A DNA stretch of 64,000 nt from Doris montereyensis (Eukaryota > Mollusca > Gastropoda > Nudibranchia > Dorididae), in the NCBI GenBank assembly GCA_037039925.1, contig JAXRKP010000041.1:450001-514000 (forward strand), in the 5' to 3' direction. Below the pieces are notes generated by a model. That model saw nothing but the letters and a program-made list of their open reading frames with translations, made no database searches and was not told where the DNA came from. Positions 12,101-19,976 of this stretch are shown piece after piece. The translations under genes were made by a program, and so were the position numbers. The stretch's first letter is position 1; each line of letters begins with the position of its first letter.

Positions 12101-15100
12101 AGTCCGAGAAAGGCTTAATTCAAAATGAAGCGTCTAGTCCCATAAATTTTAGATTAAGGGCTTTCCAGTGTTATTTTGACGAATTTTAAGACAGCATTAC
12201 AGTCACACAAGTTTTCCACTTTTTCCTTCTTGTCATTCATATACTGTTTTCAGAACTAATGTTTGATGCTAGTTATTACCATATCATCGGTGAAAGTCGC
12301 AAACCGTGTAGCAACACTTTTTCCCCCGCTTTTTTTTAATATTAGGAAGCCCCAATGCTTTGTCTAGTTGGAGTTTTCGTGGCAAAAAAACCAATAGAAA
12401 CCCATATATTAACCATATTGGGTCTAGTTTTTGACACTTGCAAACCATGCATGTCTAGTGAAAATAGATTAAAATACACAGCGTGGTTTTCTTTGACTTT
12501 CTCAAAAAAAACCGTCCAAAATTGGACCCAACACGGTTAGCGACTTTCATCGTCGATATCACATTATGAAATAGCATGATTGCTCATAAACTCTGTATTG
12601 TGTGATTACGCAGGTGTTGAGTTGAGTGCCACAGAACTTATTGAGCTCCAAAAGCATAAATCAAAGCAGATAGTCCACGGGAACACCCACTTCCAGTACA
12701 GCCCCTTCAATCACCTCAAGAGCAAACAGGCCATGGCAAAGGCTGCATCGTTCAAAGCCCTTATAAATAATGGTAAGTGTTTTAAACAACAAGCATGCCC
12801 ATAAGTTATGTTGGATTATGGTTTCTCTTTATTATAGATATAAAGCTGGGTGTGGTTAACTCAGAAACCACTGTATCGGTTACGGCCGATGTCATGTACG
12901 ATTGTAAGATCAAATTAGTACTCGATCCTGAAGTTATGCAGGCTTTCTTATTGTAATGACCGGGAATAGAGAAATTAGATCCTGTAACAATAAAAAGTTT
13001 TGTGGATCACATGCAAAACAATATTTTTTCAGTCAGTTAAAATACTGATTTGATCCAAGAGTTTTATCACTAAGAACCTTAAGCAGGCTATTTGAAATCT
13101 ACATGCGAAATATGGAGGTTGTGGGTGCAGTGATTCCTGAGTTATAAATGGTCAAAGTTAGAGATGTTCAGCTATTTATATAGAGATATTACGTCATAGA
13201 TAATGGTATGTCATAGACAAATTTAAGTCATATGTGATAGTACTGTAAGTCATGAAGTATGGCAAATGATAAATGATAATAAGTAGTCATGAATAATGGC
13301 AAGGCATAAATAAAGGTGTGGCTTCGGTTGCCGAGTGGTTGGGCTGCCAGACTTGGGATCATGAGGTCCCAGGTTTGAACCCTGGCAAAGCTAGGCCCAA
13401 TGCTGTGTTCTTTGGGAAAAAAACACGTAACACATATTTTCCACACTTGAGCCAGGTACAAATGGGTACAATACAAGCACTAGGTCAGGTGTAAAAACCT
13501 GCATCAGACTAGGGTCCTGTCCAGGAGGTGACTATAATCATCTGTTCTGCTTCATGTGACAGAAACCCGGATAGGCTCTGGCTCCATGGGCCGTAATGGC
13601 CTTGAATGAACTTTCCTTTTACTCTACGTAAATCATTGCAGTCTTGATGAAAACATGTGCATTGTAAACAGAGTTGTTTTTATTTGGATCTTTTGGAATT
13701 TTTTTCTAAATAAAGAAAATGAAATCATATATTTCTATTCCATAACAAGCAACCATGACATCTAAAACATTACAAGGCATCGGACATTATACTCTAGTAA
13801 TTTTTAATTTAAATGCATGCGTAAGCTACAAAAAGGATTTAATAATATTATTTTATCAAATGCCCAGTCATAAGAATCAAAGTCCTTTATTTGTCAATGA
13901 ACAGACATTCAAAAGATTGATCATAATAATATATATATTAGATGATTGTCTATTGAGCTATATTCTTTAAAAAAACCCTGCAAAAATCAAAACTTTGGAG
14001 TGGACATAGTTTTTTTCATCGGAATGCCAGTGAAACGATGGTAAGTCATGAATGATAAATCATGGGCATCATAAATGCTGAGTAGTCAGAAATTGTGATA
14101 AATCACAGTCAGTAACAAAATACAGTCTTAGCATAATAAAAAAATTAGTCGTCGTAGTAGTTGTATAAACGATGATAGTATAAGTCATGATTAACCATAA
14201 GTTGTAAATATTCTAGGGCCAGTAAGTCACATGAATATTGCTAAAAGATGAGATTCAATGAGGATGTTGACTGTATGTGTATGGAATCAAAAGACATTAT
14301 TTTTGTTTGGGTTTGAAATGTTGGTAAGAAGTGAAGTAAAGTAAGTCCCATAGTCAGAGGTGAGCTACGGGTAGCTAAGGAGTAGAGCCGCGTGATATTT
14401 CTAGACATACGGTCCGATGATGCGCGTGATAGCTATCACTTATTACTTTCCACGCCATCTTTACTTTTGCTGGGTTTGAATAGACCGCCTAGCAGTCCTA
14501 GCTACCCACCCATTTTGCTGCTGGGTCAACGGGAGGGCCAGAAAATTTGTTCGGACTGGGAATCGAGCGCGGGCCTCCTGAGTGGTAGTCAGATGCTTAC
14601 CGACTGAGCTACCGGCACCTCTGGTAAGAAGTAGGCAAGACAAATGTATAAAATGTATGTTTGTAGTAAGCAAGTTTAACAGGACAGAGTCGTTTAATCC
14701 TCCCAGACACTAGGGGACTCGGTAGTGGGTTTGAGCCCTGCCAACGGTTGAAAAATTTTATCTCGTTTTTTTTTTAGCAAAATCTACGCCCCTGGTCCAG
14801 GTGGGTGGATCAACACCTAGTCCCATCGGAGATGGATGATAAAAAGGGGTCCCGTGTGTGGATTACAACACTGTGGACGTTAAAGATCCCTTGGCTGTTT
14901 ACAGGGCAGTCCGGGCACAATAAAAAATCCTGCCGAAAACCCCAAGATCACCTTAGTTGTGGATGTGGGTAATATCAAATCAAATACTAAAAAATCCCAG
15001 ACTCTATGGTGGCAGTTACAATATTGGCCGATTATATCCACCCCCGATTGTTGTGGTTAATTAAGTAATCACTCACTACCGTTATTTATTTCCTGACAAG

Positions 15101-18100
15101 GTAAAATTGGCCACGATGGGAAAGAGATACAGCCTGACCAGTCGCCGAATGTCAACGGCTACGGTTTTGTCAAGGCACCTTCACCAGCACCAGGGGTCAT
15201 GGACTCACCTATGATGACCTGGGGCGAGGTTGACGGCACACCGGCTCGTCTTGACGCCAATGACCTGTCTTCAGCTTCACCAGGCCCTATTTTTAGAGTA
15301 AGTTTTCCCATGACATCTCAGAGTATGTGTACAAGTGTGTCTCCGTGTGTGTGTGTGTGTGTGGTACTGTAGTCGCTGGATAAAGACACGCCCAATTTGG
15401 GTGTCTGGAAAAAGCGTGCGTTTATGCATACTATGTGTTGATGTGAATTCAATTGGAGCTAATTCGTGTCATACAGAAGGCCTACAGGTAAAGGAGTCAT
15501 GCAATTTTATTAATTATACCCTTGAATATCACACATGTGCGCAGGAGAGCCATAGAGAGAAAACTTGCCTTTGTGCGTATCGTCCGTCTCTATACACATT
15601 GTTATTATAAAATATCGTGAAAATTCGGTCAGCAGATGTAAGCCTGTGTCTATACACAAAGTGGGCTATTGAGTAACGTGCTTTAATCCAGAAACTACTG
15701 TACTTTTTACATTCAACTCTAAGAAAGATATGTAGAAGTAAAAATAAAGAAATGTGTGTTAATAATTTCATGCACTGGCAAGTAAAAGAGATTTCTGATT
15801 TCTCTCTATTTGGAATTCATTGATTTTAATGTTGGTCTGTTATTTATCTTATTTTACTTTTTTTTTGTTTATTTGCCTTGCTTGTAGATTCCAGATGTGC
15901 CTAAAAGAGACAGACTTGCTCTTGAATTGTCAGAAAAAGCCAGCAAGGCTCATAGAGCCAAGAAAGAAGAGGCCATCAAACAAGTGACTCGTCGATTCGC
16001 CAGGTATCAAAAGTTTCAGCGTTGATCCACTTTCCTTTAGAATTAGTTGAATTAGTTTTGGTAGTCTTCTTGTGGGAGATCAGCGGATTGAATCCTAGTA
16101 AAGGCTTACTTACTTCTAGTTGATTTGCTAGATCTGATTTTACGTCCTTGGGAAAGATGCTTACGCCAAACACGTTTTTCCCCAGTCGGCTCAGGTATGA
16201 GTGTGTACCAGCTATTGCTGGGAGGTAAAACTCGTGACCATGGGTGCCACTATTCCGGTCCAAACCGTAATTCCGTTTTGACAGATTCTGTCCAAAAAAA
16301 TCTCCAGTTTGGCGATGTTCTCAAAACGAATTCTCCGTTTCACCTAGAAAGAGACAACTGTATGTAAGTATTTTAGTGTTTTTGTAGTCACTTATACAGA
16401 AAACATGACATTAATACAATTACATTGTACAATAGGTTATGCCTATGTTGTGCATTTGGGAGCATTTTCAGGTTTGACAAAATTGAAAATTTAAAGTTCA
16501 GGTTTCAGTGACCTTGGGTGCTGGCACCCATGCTTGTGACAAGCCAGCATTCTGTCTGGAGGGTGAACTTGTATCGTCTTGGAGTCTGAAATTGTGAAAT
16601 GCTGCAGAAATTTGTTTGTGCTGTGGCTCCAGCATCTGGGTCGTAATAAAGTAAAGTTCCTTCAAGACCAGTACGCCCGTAGATCTGGAGCGTATCCCGG
16701 TTTCAGCCGCGTGAAGCGGAACAGGTGATAATGATCACCTCCCGGCCAGGATGCTAGTCTGATGCAGGTTTTTACTCTCAAACTAGCGCTTGTACCCATT
16801 TGCGCCTGGGTAGAGTGGGGAAAATGCGTGTTAAGTGTCTTTTCCAAGAAACACAATGTCGGACCTAGCGTTGCTAGGATTTGAACCCGGGACCTTATGA
16901 TACCCAGTCTGTCAACCTAACTGCTCAGCCACTGACGCCAAGGCCTCTGGGTCTTAAGGGATCTTTATTTTTTCTTTCAGAAGGGAACCAAATGGGAATG
17001 AAATTGACGTATTCAATCATACTCCAAAGAATGAGATTGACGTATTCAATCATGCTTCAAAGAATGAAATTGACGTATTCAATCATGCTCCAAAGAATGA
17101 AATTGACATATTCAATCATGCTCCAAAGAATGAGATTGACGTATTCAATCATGCTCCAAAGAATGAGATTGACGTATTCAATCATGCTCCAAAGAATGAG
17201 ATTGACGTATTCAATCATGCTCCAACATCTATGGCAGAAACGCCTACTTGCGGTATAGAATGAACCAAAATTTGAACGGTGTAGTAAAATTTTCTCAAAA
17301 TGTGTTCTGTCTATGTGATGATGAAGTATTGAACATAAAGTTCTAGAAGAGTTACGCAATAGCTTTCGATGGCAGAACAGGACATGATATCATTTTATAT
17401 TTCCAATAAGGTTATGGACTACTTTTTCAAGTGCTTCTTTTTAAAAATGCTGATAGAAAGAAATCTATAAAGCAATAAACAGAACCTATTCCCAAGCGTT
17501 GAAGGTAAAGAAGGATTATTTGACTGGTTTACAAGCAAACGAGAAAGAGTAGTAGGTCAAATTTTAATGTTAAAAATAATTTTACCATCATTATGTCCAA
17601 ATTAGAATAGCTGTTTGCATATTATATCATAACCCCCTGGTTACTAGGGTTCTAAGAATGCTGGACCTAGTTTTGAGAAAATTGACATCGATGGTTTCAG
17701 TCTCTGTATTTCCTTAATTAAAATATCGAGAACATCATCATATACTTTTACATGATATGGATTAAACTTTTTATAAAAAATAAAGTTCATGTCGTAACAT
17801 GTACTGGAAACTTGACAACTCTTACTCCCCCAAACTTTTAGCGAGAACCGTACTTAGTCTCCAGTGTTGACCTTGTGGAAAGATCGAAGCTCTTGACTGC
17901 TGACCTTCTGGAAAGAGCAAAGCCCTTGAGTGCTGACCTTTTGGAAAGAATGAAGCCCTTTGGTGCTTACCTTTTGGAGAGAATGAAGGCCTTGAGTGCT
18001 GACCTTTAGGAAAGAGTGAAGCCCTTGAACGCTGCTGGGCTTTTTGGCCTTTTTTCACGAAAAAATAATCTCGCTTACTAAATATTGGAATAAATGAATA

Positions 18101-19715
18101 AAGGAAATTGCAAACAATAAAATCCACCAGGCAGGGTATGTCCCAGATCTCGATTTGGACTGCTGTTGTATGGTTGTATGTAAAGGGAAAATTGTTGGAA
18201 AGTCGTCCATGCTATCACCATCAGTCAATTCTACTTCATCTCCTTCCTCATTTATCCAATATAAGTTATAAGTAACAGTTTGAGTCCTTTTAGGTCTAGT
18301 TGTAGTCGTTTCACTACGTTTTCCTCTCTCATGCCGCCTTACTAAGCGTAGGATGGGATTCTGTCCCTATGTGATGGTTCTGCAACATCTAGACCTATGT
18401 AAGCCTTTGGCTATTGTTATATCAATGAGGGGGAGGGGGGACTTTGTAGTTCAGAGGCAAGATGTCGGCCTCTCAACCAAAAGGTTTGAACCCTGCCGAC
18501 GGTTGAATAATTTTCTCTTTTTTGTTTGGAGCAAAATCTACCCTCCCCCCTGGTCCAGGTAGGTGGATCAACACCTAGTCTCATTGGAGACGGATGATAA
18601 AGAGGAGGTCCCATATGCAGATCACAACACTCTGTGCACGTTAAAGATCCTTGGCTGTTTACAGGACAGTCCGGGCAAAATTTAACAAAAATCCTACCAA
18701 AAAACTCCGAGATCACCTTAGTTGTGGATATGGGTAAATCAAATCAAATTAAAAAGTCATATCAAGGTTCTCATAGTTTAGATCTAATATGAACTCAGTA
18801 TATTTGTAATCACTTTCTGACTCAATATCAGAGTCCTCAGTTGCTAAATCAATCATCAGATTTTGTCTGTTTAACGCCAAAAATAGCTAGCTTGGGGTGA
18901 GTCGGTGAAAAAAATTTATTAAAAAATACTGTAGAAGGACATAAATGATCGAGTCCAAAATGGCTGAGGAATCTCATACTAGTTACAGCAGTTTGATTAC
19001 TGTAGTCATCAGCGGCCAAAAAATGTGCACTTCTGTCCCACAAAGGGTGCGGGAATAGCACTGACACTATAATCCGATTGCCCACAGCTGTTGTTAATGT
19101 GACATCAAGATACAACTTACATGTATTGTCTCATGAAACGATTGTAATAAAATAGATACAATATGTAATAATATATGTTTTGCAACATTCAATTATTGAT
19201 ATTGTAATTGTAATCAGCTGCAGGCTATCATTACTATGTGTTTATTGAAATTTTATGAACTCGTAATAATTACTCATATTAAAAAGATATTTTATAGACC
19301 TAGATAATAATACCAGTAATACTAATCAGTAAACTATTTTTTTGTCACATGTATTTTCAGCCCTTCTCCGTCATCGAAAATCGGTTTAAGCTCAGTGGAA
19401 CGCATCAACTCCATGTCGCCAGCAGCTCAGAGGTTAGCCAGCAAGCGTCTGGGAATCCGAACGTCTACGGACAAGGCATTGCAAGAAAGCTATTCCCCTA
19501 GTCCTTCTCCCTCCCACAGATACCCTGGAACCAAAACTCCTACTAGATTAACTCCCTCAAGTAAAAGGTCCAACTCCTCACTAACGGGGACACCTTCAAT
19601 ATCAACCCCTAACAGCGAGAGAAACTCCGGTACATCTTCATCAGACACTTCACTCACAGATCATTTACTCCACCTACCCAAACGCAAACGACAAAGCGCT
19701 GTCGATTTCTTTTGA
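9..19715 (+). CDS. ESS2: ESS2 (DGCR14) splicing-associated nuclear protein, whole coding span, 9 exons
   Basis: Coding exons read at 9-167, 4304-4460, 5653-5799, 8879-9028, 10136-10256, 12614-12772, 15101-15297, 15888-16003 and 19361-19715, all with GT-AG borders. The product is about 520 residues (human ESS2 is somewhat shorter). Family landmarks appear in order: IERDFFPDL (residues ~59-67), TPATFETPE, SLDLFLSRNTSED, KHAW, TWKY, the most conserved block SPMMTWGEV (exon 7), a basic Lys/Ala-rich helix, PAAQRLASKRLG, and a C-terminal DFF. ESS2 proteins are nuclear and associate with spliceosomal C-complex components; this is family knowledge. The ATG at 9 gives an acidic/Ser-rich N terminus as in relatives, with the promoter left of the window. 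All junctions keep phase except exon 4 to exon 5, where the literal join makes TGA (see findings). The gene converges on ERP29. Identity is very secure; the exact exon 4 end is not. Confidence 0.93.
590..1450 (+). other. ESS2 intron 1, left part: no gene seen
   Basis: Apart from a C-run and CA repeat at 618-646, no coding, RNA or repeat signal is recognised. Short open frames here lack splice or homology support. Confidence 0.5.
1453..2665. mobile_element. 1.2-kb TA-flanked inverted-repeat DNA transposon, non-autonomous
   Basis: The left end reads CAGTAGTGACCGCCTAAATG and the right end is its near-perfect inverse, each flanked by TA (1451-1452 and 2666-2667). GGGCATTTAGGC-type words recur just inside both ends (near 1501, 1517, 2533, 2563, 2612, 2632 and 2645). 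No transposase frame was seen. TA target duplication and CAGT ends point to the Tc1/mariner (IS630) group, by inference. It sits in ESS2 intron 1. Confidence 0.75.
2790..3490 (-). mobile_element. 3' fragment of a non-LTR retrotransposon (LINE)
   Basis: On the minus strand, around 3130-2920, the frame reads ...NEKEMSDIIRERRLRWFGH, then VVRMENERIP. This is the C-terminal 'thumb' motif (RRLRWxGHVxRM) of RTE-like and related reverse transcriptases. The frame is broken. Boundaries are approximate; it is a different family from the LINE copies at 6, 29 and 38 kb. Confidence 0.6.
3925..4090 (-). mobile_element. SINE family B, 3' part
   Basis: The minus strand carries the family B tail: 'cgttaaagatcccttagttg', 'ttacagggcagggtccgggc', then 'ggatttttaatttt...aaccc'. 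Other copies are at 14690, 18418, 35335 and 54100. Confidence 0.6.
4304..4460 (+). CDS. ESS2: ESS2 coding exon 2
   Basis: Begins GISKIIERDFFPDLPKLK after a tttcag acceptor and ends TTASEI in phase 1 at a gtatgt donor. The IxRDFFPD motif is the hallmark of the family's N-terminal region. The YYEALKKNDL helix aligns with the family's charged coiled segment. Confidence 0.93.
4710..5050 (+). mobile_element. SINE family C
   Basis: tRNA-like head GTTGTAGCTGAACCG with box B CTGGTTCAAGCCCC, a T-run, then 'aggaaaggtacttcactcta', 'gactcaggtgtgaatgagca' and tail 'gcctgcacttgtgcagggta', 'ctataaatctatctttatc'. Lies in ESS2 intron 2 beside a family A copy. Confidence 0.6.
5131..5424 (-). mobile_element. 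tRNA-derived SINE, family A
   Basis: Read on the minus strand: TGGCGTCGGTGGCCGAGTGG (box A) ... GAGTTCGAATCC-like box B, then 'gacattgtgttccttgggaaag', the constant middle 'cacctgg..aggtg', and a tail of 'gccttgaaggaacttt'. Five other copies in this window share the whole layout. It is not a tRNA gene because the tRNA part cannot fold to an acceptor stem and is followed by a fixed tail. Confidence 0.75.
5653..5799 (+). CDS. ESS2: ESS2 coding exon 3
   Basis: Enters in phase 1 after a cctaaag acceptor and reads VQTPATFETPEG, then a low-complexity linker and the acidic EDLEEDLDAIQDK. The TPATFETP motif is conserved in ESS2. It leaves in phase 1 at a gtattt donor. Confidence 0.9.
6035..6200. repeat. 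ATT-rich microsatellite
   Basis: Imperfect ATT repeats between the exon 3 donor region of ESS2 and the truncated end of the RTE-like LINE. Confidence 0.8.
6205..7868 (-). mobile_element. RTE-like LINE, 5' two-thirds (endonuclease and linker), 3' end missing
   Basis: On the minus strand the endonuclease motif GDLNARVG is read near 7210, followed by a Lys-rich linker and the start of the reverse-transcriptase region. It aligns through its length with the copies at 29-31 kb (plus) and 38-41 kb (minus). The element stops at 6205, next to an ATT-rich run, so its reverse-transcriptase core and 3' end are absent, which is unusual because LINEs normally lose the 5' end. Its first ~110 bases are displaced to 8602-8712 by an insertion. 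Confidence 0.7.
7869..8601. mobile_element. Interspersed repeat R1 inserted in a LINE, carrying an X-box
   Basis: It interrupts the LINE 5' region between 'cttagcctt' and 'tttgg', where the uninterrupted copy at 40861 reads 'agcctttggtc'. Ends carry short inverted repeats (GGGCGTCC ... GGACGCCC). It contains GTTGCCATGGTAAC (7993-8006), an exact RFX X-box match, followed by GGCGGCCATGTTGAA, a motif block shared with copies at 11.5, 20.1 and 28.1 kb. No protein frame. Confidence 0.55.
8602..8712 (-). mobile_element. Displaced 5' end of the RTE-like LINE
   Basis: The words CTGCAAGGCAGCAGGAGACT and the run to 'cttcccggcag' match the extreme 5' end of the LINE copy at 40870-40975. It is separated from the rest of its element (6205-7868) by an inserted repeat with GGGCGTCC/GGACGCCC ends. 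Confidence 0.65.
8879..9028 (+). CDS. ESS2: ESS2 coding exon 4, with apparent frame break near the 3' end
   Basis: After ttatttcag it reads DSTAPKGSLDLFLSRNTS, then EDSASFVEIL and KRRVKHAW, all typical ESS2. After KHAW the open frame reads VLTRKRTAL, unlike the family. The frame one base over reads FDKEKNSS, which resembles the family's acidic/Lys segment after HAW. The donor gtaagt at 9029 leaves phase 1, but exon 5 needs phase 0. One or two bases seem to be missing, most likely in the T run at 9002-9005 and/or the CT run near 9023-9028. Confidence 0.82.
9365..9500. mobile_element. Relic related to the 56.7-kb TA element
   Basis: The stretch with GGGCTTAATGCT, CAGTGATTGG and CAGTTAGAGAGTG parallels 56995-57070 of the TA-flanked element (GAGGCTTAATGTT, GAGTGATTGG, TAGTTAGAGTG). 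A GA-rich run precedes it. Terminal repeats are not clear here. Confidence 0.35.
9500..10135 (+). other. ESS2 intron 4, right part: no gene seen
   Basis: Unique-looking AT-rich sequence leading into the exon 5 acceptor. Nothing recognised. Confidence 0.5.
10136..10256 (+). CDS. ESS2: ESS2 coding exon 5
   Basis: After a ttgttacag acceptor the frame reads EHINMLALPPIEEQAV, then TTWKYINANSVMYVPPG. The LPxxExQ and TWKYxxxNSxMY motifs align with ESS2. It ends in phase 1 at a gtagga donor. Read literally after exon 4, its first two bases complete a TGA. Confidence 0.9.
10308..10615 (+). mobile_element. tRNA-derived SINE, family A
   Basis: Box A TGGCCAAGCGG and box B AAGTTTGAATCTT, then the shared body (gttgtgttccttaggaaag, gtccaggccgggaggtgat) and tail (cggtcttgaaggaact). 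Complete copy, immediately followed by repeat R1, in ESS2 intron 5. Confidence 0.75.
10617..11690 (+). repeat. Interspersed repeat R1, ~1.07-kb copy in ESS2 intron 5
   Basis: It matches the reverse complement of 28060-29097 throughout: the TATTTTGTA region near 10760, CGACGTC near 11440, AAGATGGCGGCCGC near 11548, and GCTACAAACTTTTC near 11580. It begins at TTAAGGG and ends near CACTTCAGGAG. There is no coding content; a non-autonomous transposon is likely. Confidence 0.6.
11690..12613 (+). other. ESS2 intron 5, right part: no gene seen
   Basis: Unique-looking intron between repeat R1 and exon 6. A 61-codon frame at 12355 has no support. Confidence 0.5.
12614..12772 (+). CDS. ESS2: ESS2 coding exon 6
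   Basis: Starts after attacgcag and reads GVELSATELIELQKHK, then VHGNTHFQYSPFNHL and FKALINNG, phase 1 to phase 1. The 'xNTxFxxxPF' motif is conserved in the family. The donor gtaagt is near consensus. Confidence 0.92.
12790..13175. repeat. Interspersed repeat R2 after ESS2 exon 6
   Basis: Begins 18 bases after the exon 6 donor. GTTAACTCAGAAACCACTGT, CACATGCAAAACA and TTGATCCAAGAGTTT recur in inverse orientation at 20185-20600. No coding frame. Confidence 0.55.
13314..13615 (+). mobile_element. tRNA-derived SINE, family A
   Basis: Head TTGCCGAGTGGTTGGGCTG with box B GGTTTGAACCC, body 'gctgtgttctttgggaaa', tail 'ggccttgaatgaactttcc'. Lies in ESS2 intron 6. Confidence 0.75.
13616..14369 (+). 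other. ESS2 intron 6, middle: no gene seen
   Basis: AT-rich with loosely repeated 'gtcatgaat/ataaat' words (around 13240-13310 and 14040-14230). No gene or defined element. Confidence 0.45.
14370..14625 (-). mobile_element. tRNA-derived SINE, family D
   Basis: On the minus strand the head reads GCCGGTAGCTCAGTCGGTAA (box A TAGCTCAGTCGG) and box B GCTCGATTCCC, followed by a non-tRNA body. The head is tRNA-like but lacks a matching acceptor stem, so it is not annotated as a tRNA gene. Confidence 0.55.
14690..14992 (+). mobile_element. SINE family B
   Basis: A box B-like GGGTTTGAGCCCTG is followed by a T-run, 'cccctggtccaggtgggtgg', 'atcaacacctagtcccatc', 'cacgttaaagatccc' and 'tcaccttagttgtggatgtg'. 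Near-complete copy in ESS2 intron 6. Confidence 0.65.
15101..15297 (+). CDS. ESS2: ESS2 coding exon 7 (core MMTWGEV motif)
   Basis: Reads GKIGHDGKEIQPDQSP, GYGFVKAPSPAPGVMDSP, then MMTWGEVDGTP and SASPGPIFR. The block PSPAPGVxxSPMMTWGEVxxTP is the most conserved part of ESS2 proteins and settles the identification. It leaves in phase 0 at gtaagt. Confidence 0.96.
15367..15700. mobile_element. 334-bp TA-flanked MITE
   Basis: The left end CTGTAGTCGCTGGATAAAGA is inverted at the right end (...TTTAATCCAGAAACTACTG), with TA on both sides. The ends closely match the 780-bp element at 56703. It contains no coding capacity and lies just inside ESS2 intron 7, about 70 bases after the exon 7 donor. 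Confidence 0.65.
15888..16003 (+). CDS. ESS2: ESS2 coding exon 8
   Basis: Reads IPDVPKRDRLALELSEKA, then a Lys/Arg/Ala helix (HRAKKEEAIKQVTRRFA). This matches the family's helix before its Ser/Pro-rich tail. The exon ends in phase 2 (AG) at a gtatca donor. Both exon 9 and the candidate alternative exon at 16981 join it in frame. Confidence 0.92.
16648..16942 (-). mobile_element. tRNA-derived SINE, family A
   Basis: Reverse-oriented copy with tail 'agtaaagttccttcaagacc' at the left and head 'ctgctcagccactgacgcca' at the right. It ends 38 bases before the acceptor of the candidate alternative ESS2 exon. Confidence 0.75.
16981..17263 (+). CDS. Candidate alternative last exon of ESS2 with a seven-fold 11-residue repeat
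   Basis: A strong acceptor (polypyrimidine run, then ttctttcag) ends at 16980. Joined to exon 8, which ends in phase 2, the frame stays open: REPNG, then seven units of the form KNEIDVFNHAP (16994-17224), then TSMAETPTCGIE and TGA at 17261. AATAAA follows at 17474, about 210 bases on. Differences among units are few and mostly synonymous or conservative (GAG/GAA, V/I, A/T, P/S). No similarity to known ESS2 tails is recognised, so this may instead be a non-coding minisatellite that happens to be open in this frame; a second frame is open too. No donor in the right phase for exon 9 was seen, hence the call as a terminal exon. Confidence 0.35.
16994..17224 (+). repeat. 33-bp minisatellite, 7 units
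   Basis: Exactly seven 33-base units ('aagaatgagattgacgtatt' + 'caatcatgctcc') with very few differences. Because 33 is divisible by 3, frames stay open; see the candidate ESS2 alternative exon. Confidence 0.95.
17474..17479 (+). promoter_or_regulatory. Candidate poly(A) signal AATAAA after the alternative ESS2 exon
   Basis: An exact AATAAA hexamer lies about 210 bases after the TGA of the candidate alternative exon. It is a common hexamer in AT-rich DNA, so it supports but does not prove a terminal exon. Confidence 0.3.
17858..18032 (+). repeat. Second 33-bp minisatellite in ESS2 intron 8, about 5 units
   Basis: Units 'gctgaccttttggaaagaat' + 'gaagcccttgagt', more diverged than the array at 16994. 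The minus strand is open (unit ASFFPKGQHSR), but there is no splice or start support, so it is not called coding. Confidence 0.85.
18418..18747 (+). mobile_element. SINE family B, full copy with tRNA-like head
   Basis: Box A TAGTTCAGAGG and box B AGGTTTGAACCC form the tRNA-like head, followed by the shared body (cctggtccaggtaggtggat, cacgttaaagatccttggc) and tail (tcaccttagttgtggatat). Lies in ESS2 intron 8. Confidence 0.7.
19361..19715 (+). CDS. ESS2: ESS2 coding exon 9 (C-terminal Ser/Pro/Thr-rich tail)
   Basis: The acceptor gtattttcag joins the AG left by exon 8 to read SPSPSSKIGLSSVERINS, then MSPAAQRLASKRLGIRTS, a Ser/Thr/Pro-rich stretch with several SPSPS and TP sites, and LTDHLLHLPKRKRQSAVDFF before TGA. 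The AAQRL...R and terminal 'LLxLPxRxK...DFF' motifs are typical of the ESS2 C terminus. The basic KRKR near the end could serve as a nuclear signal (inference). Confidence 0.95.
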
Positions 19716-19963
19716 TTTTGTAAAATGACGTCTTTTTAATGTTAATTGAATTGTTATGATGATAGCATATTTTACCTTGTACATTCAAATATTACATAAA
19801 TGTCAATTGTTTGAACGAATATTGTCTTTCTTGTAAGAGTTTGTTGCCGACTCAATTACCATTGGGGGGCAGTGAAAAGATGTTGCTCATTACCTGATGA
19901 TGTGGAAGTGTGTGAGTGCGTGTGTTTGTCTTCACAATTGATTTGACACATTGGTGACTCAAT

Positions 19964-19969
19964 AATAAA
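19964..19969 (+). promoter_or_regulatory. ESS2: Poly(A) signal AATAAA of ESS2
   Basis: An AATAAA hexamer 249 bases after the ESS2 stop, giving a short 3' UTR. An interspersed repeat begins about 8 bases later at TTAAGGG. Confidence 0.6.
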
Positions 19970-19976
19970 AAGCCTT

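Noticed and set aside
14461..14673. tRNA gene on the minus strand (good box A and box B)
   Set aside because: No matching acceptor stem, and the tRNA-like part continues into a fixed non-tRNA body; called a SINE. The same applies to the heads at 10311, 13316, 18440, 47772 and 62652.
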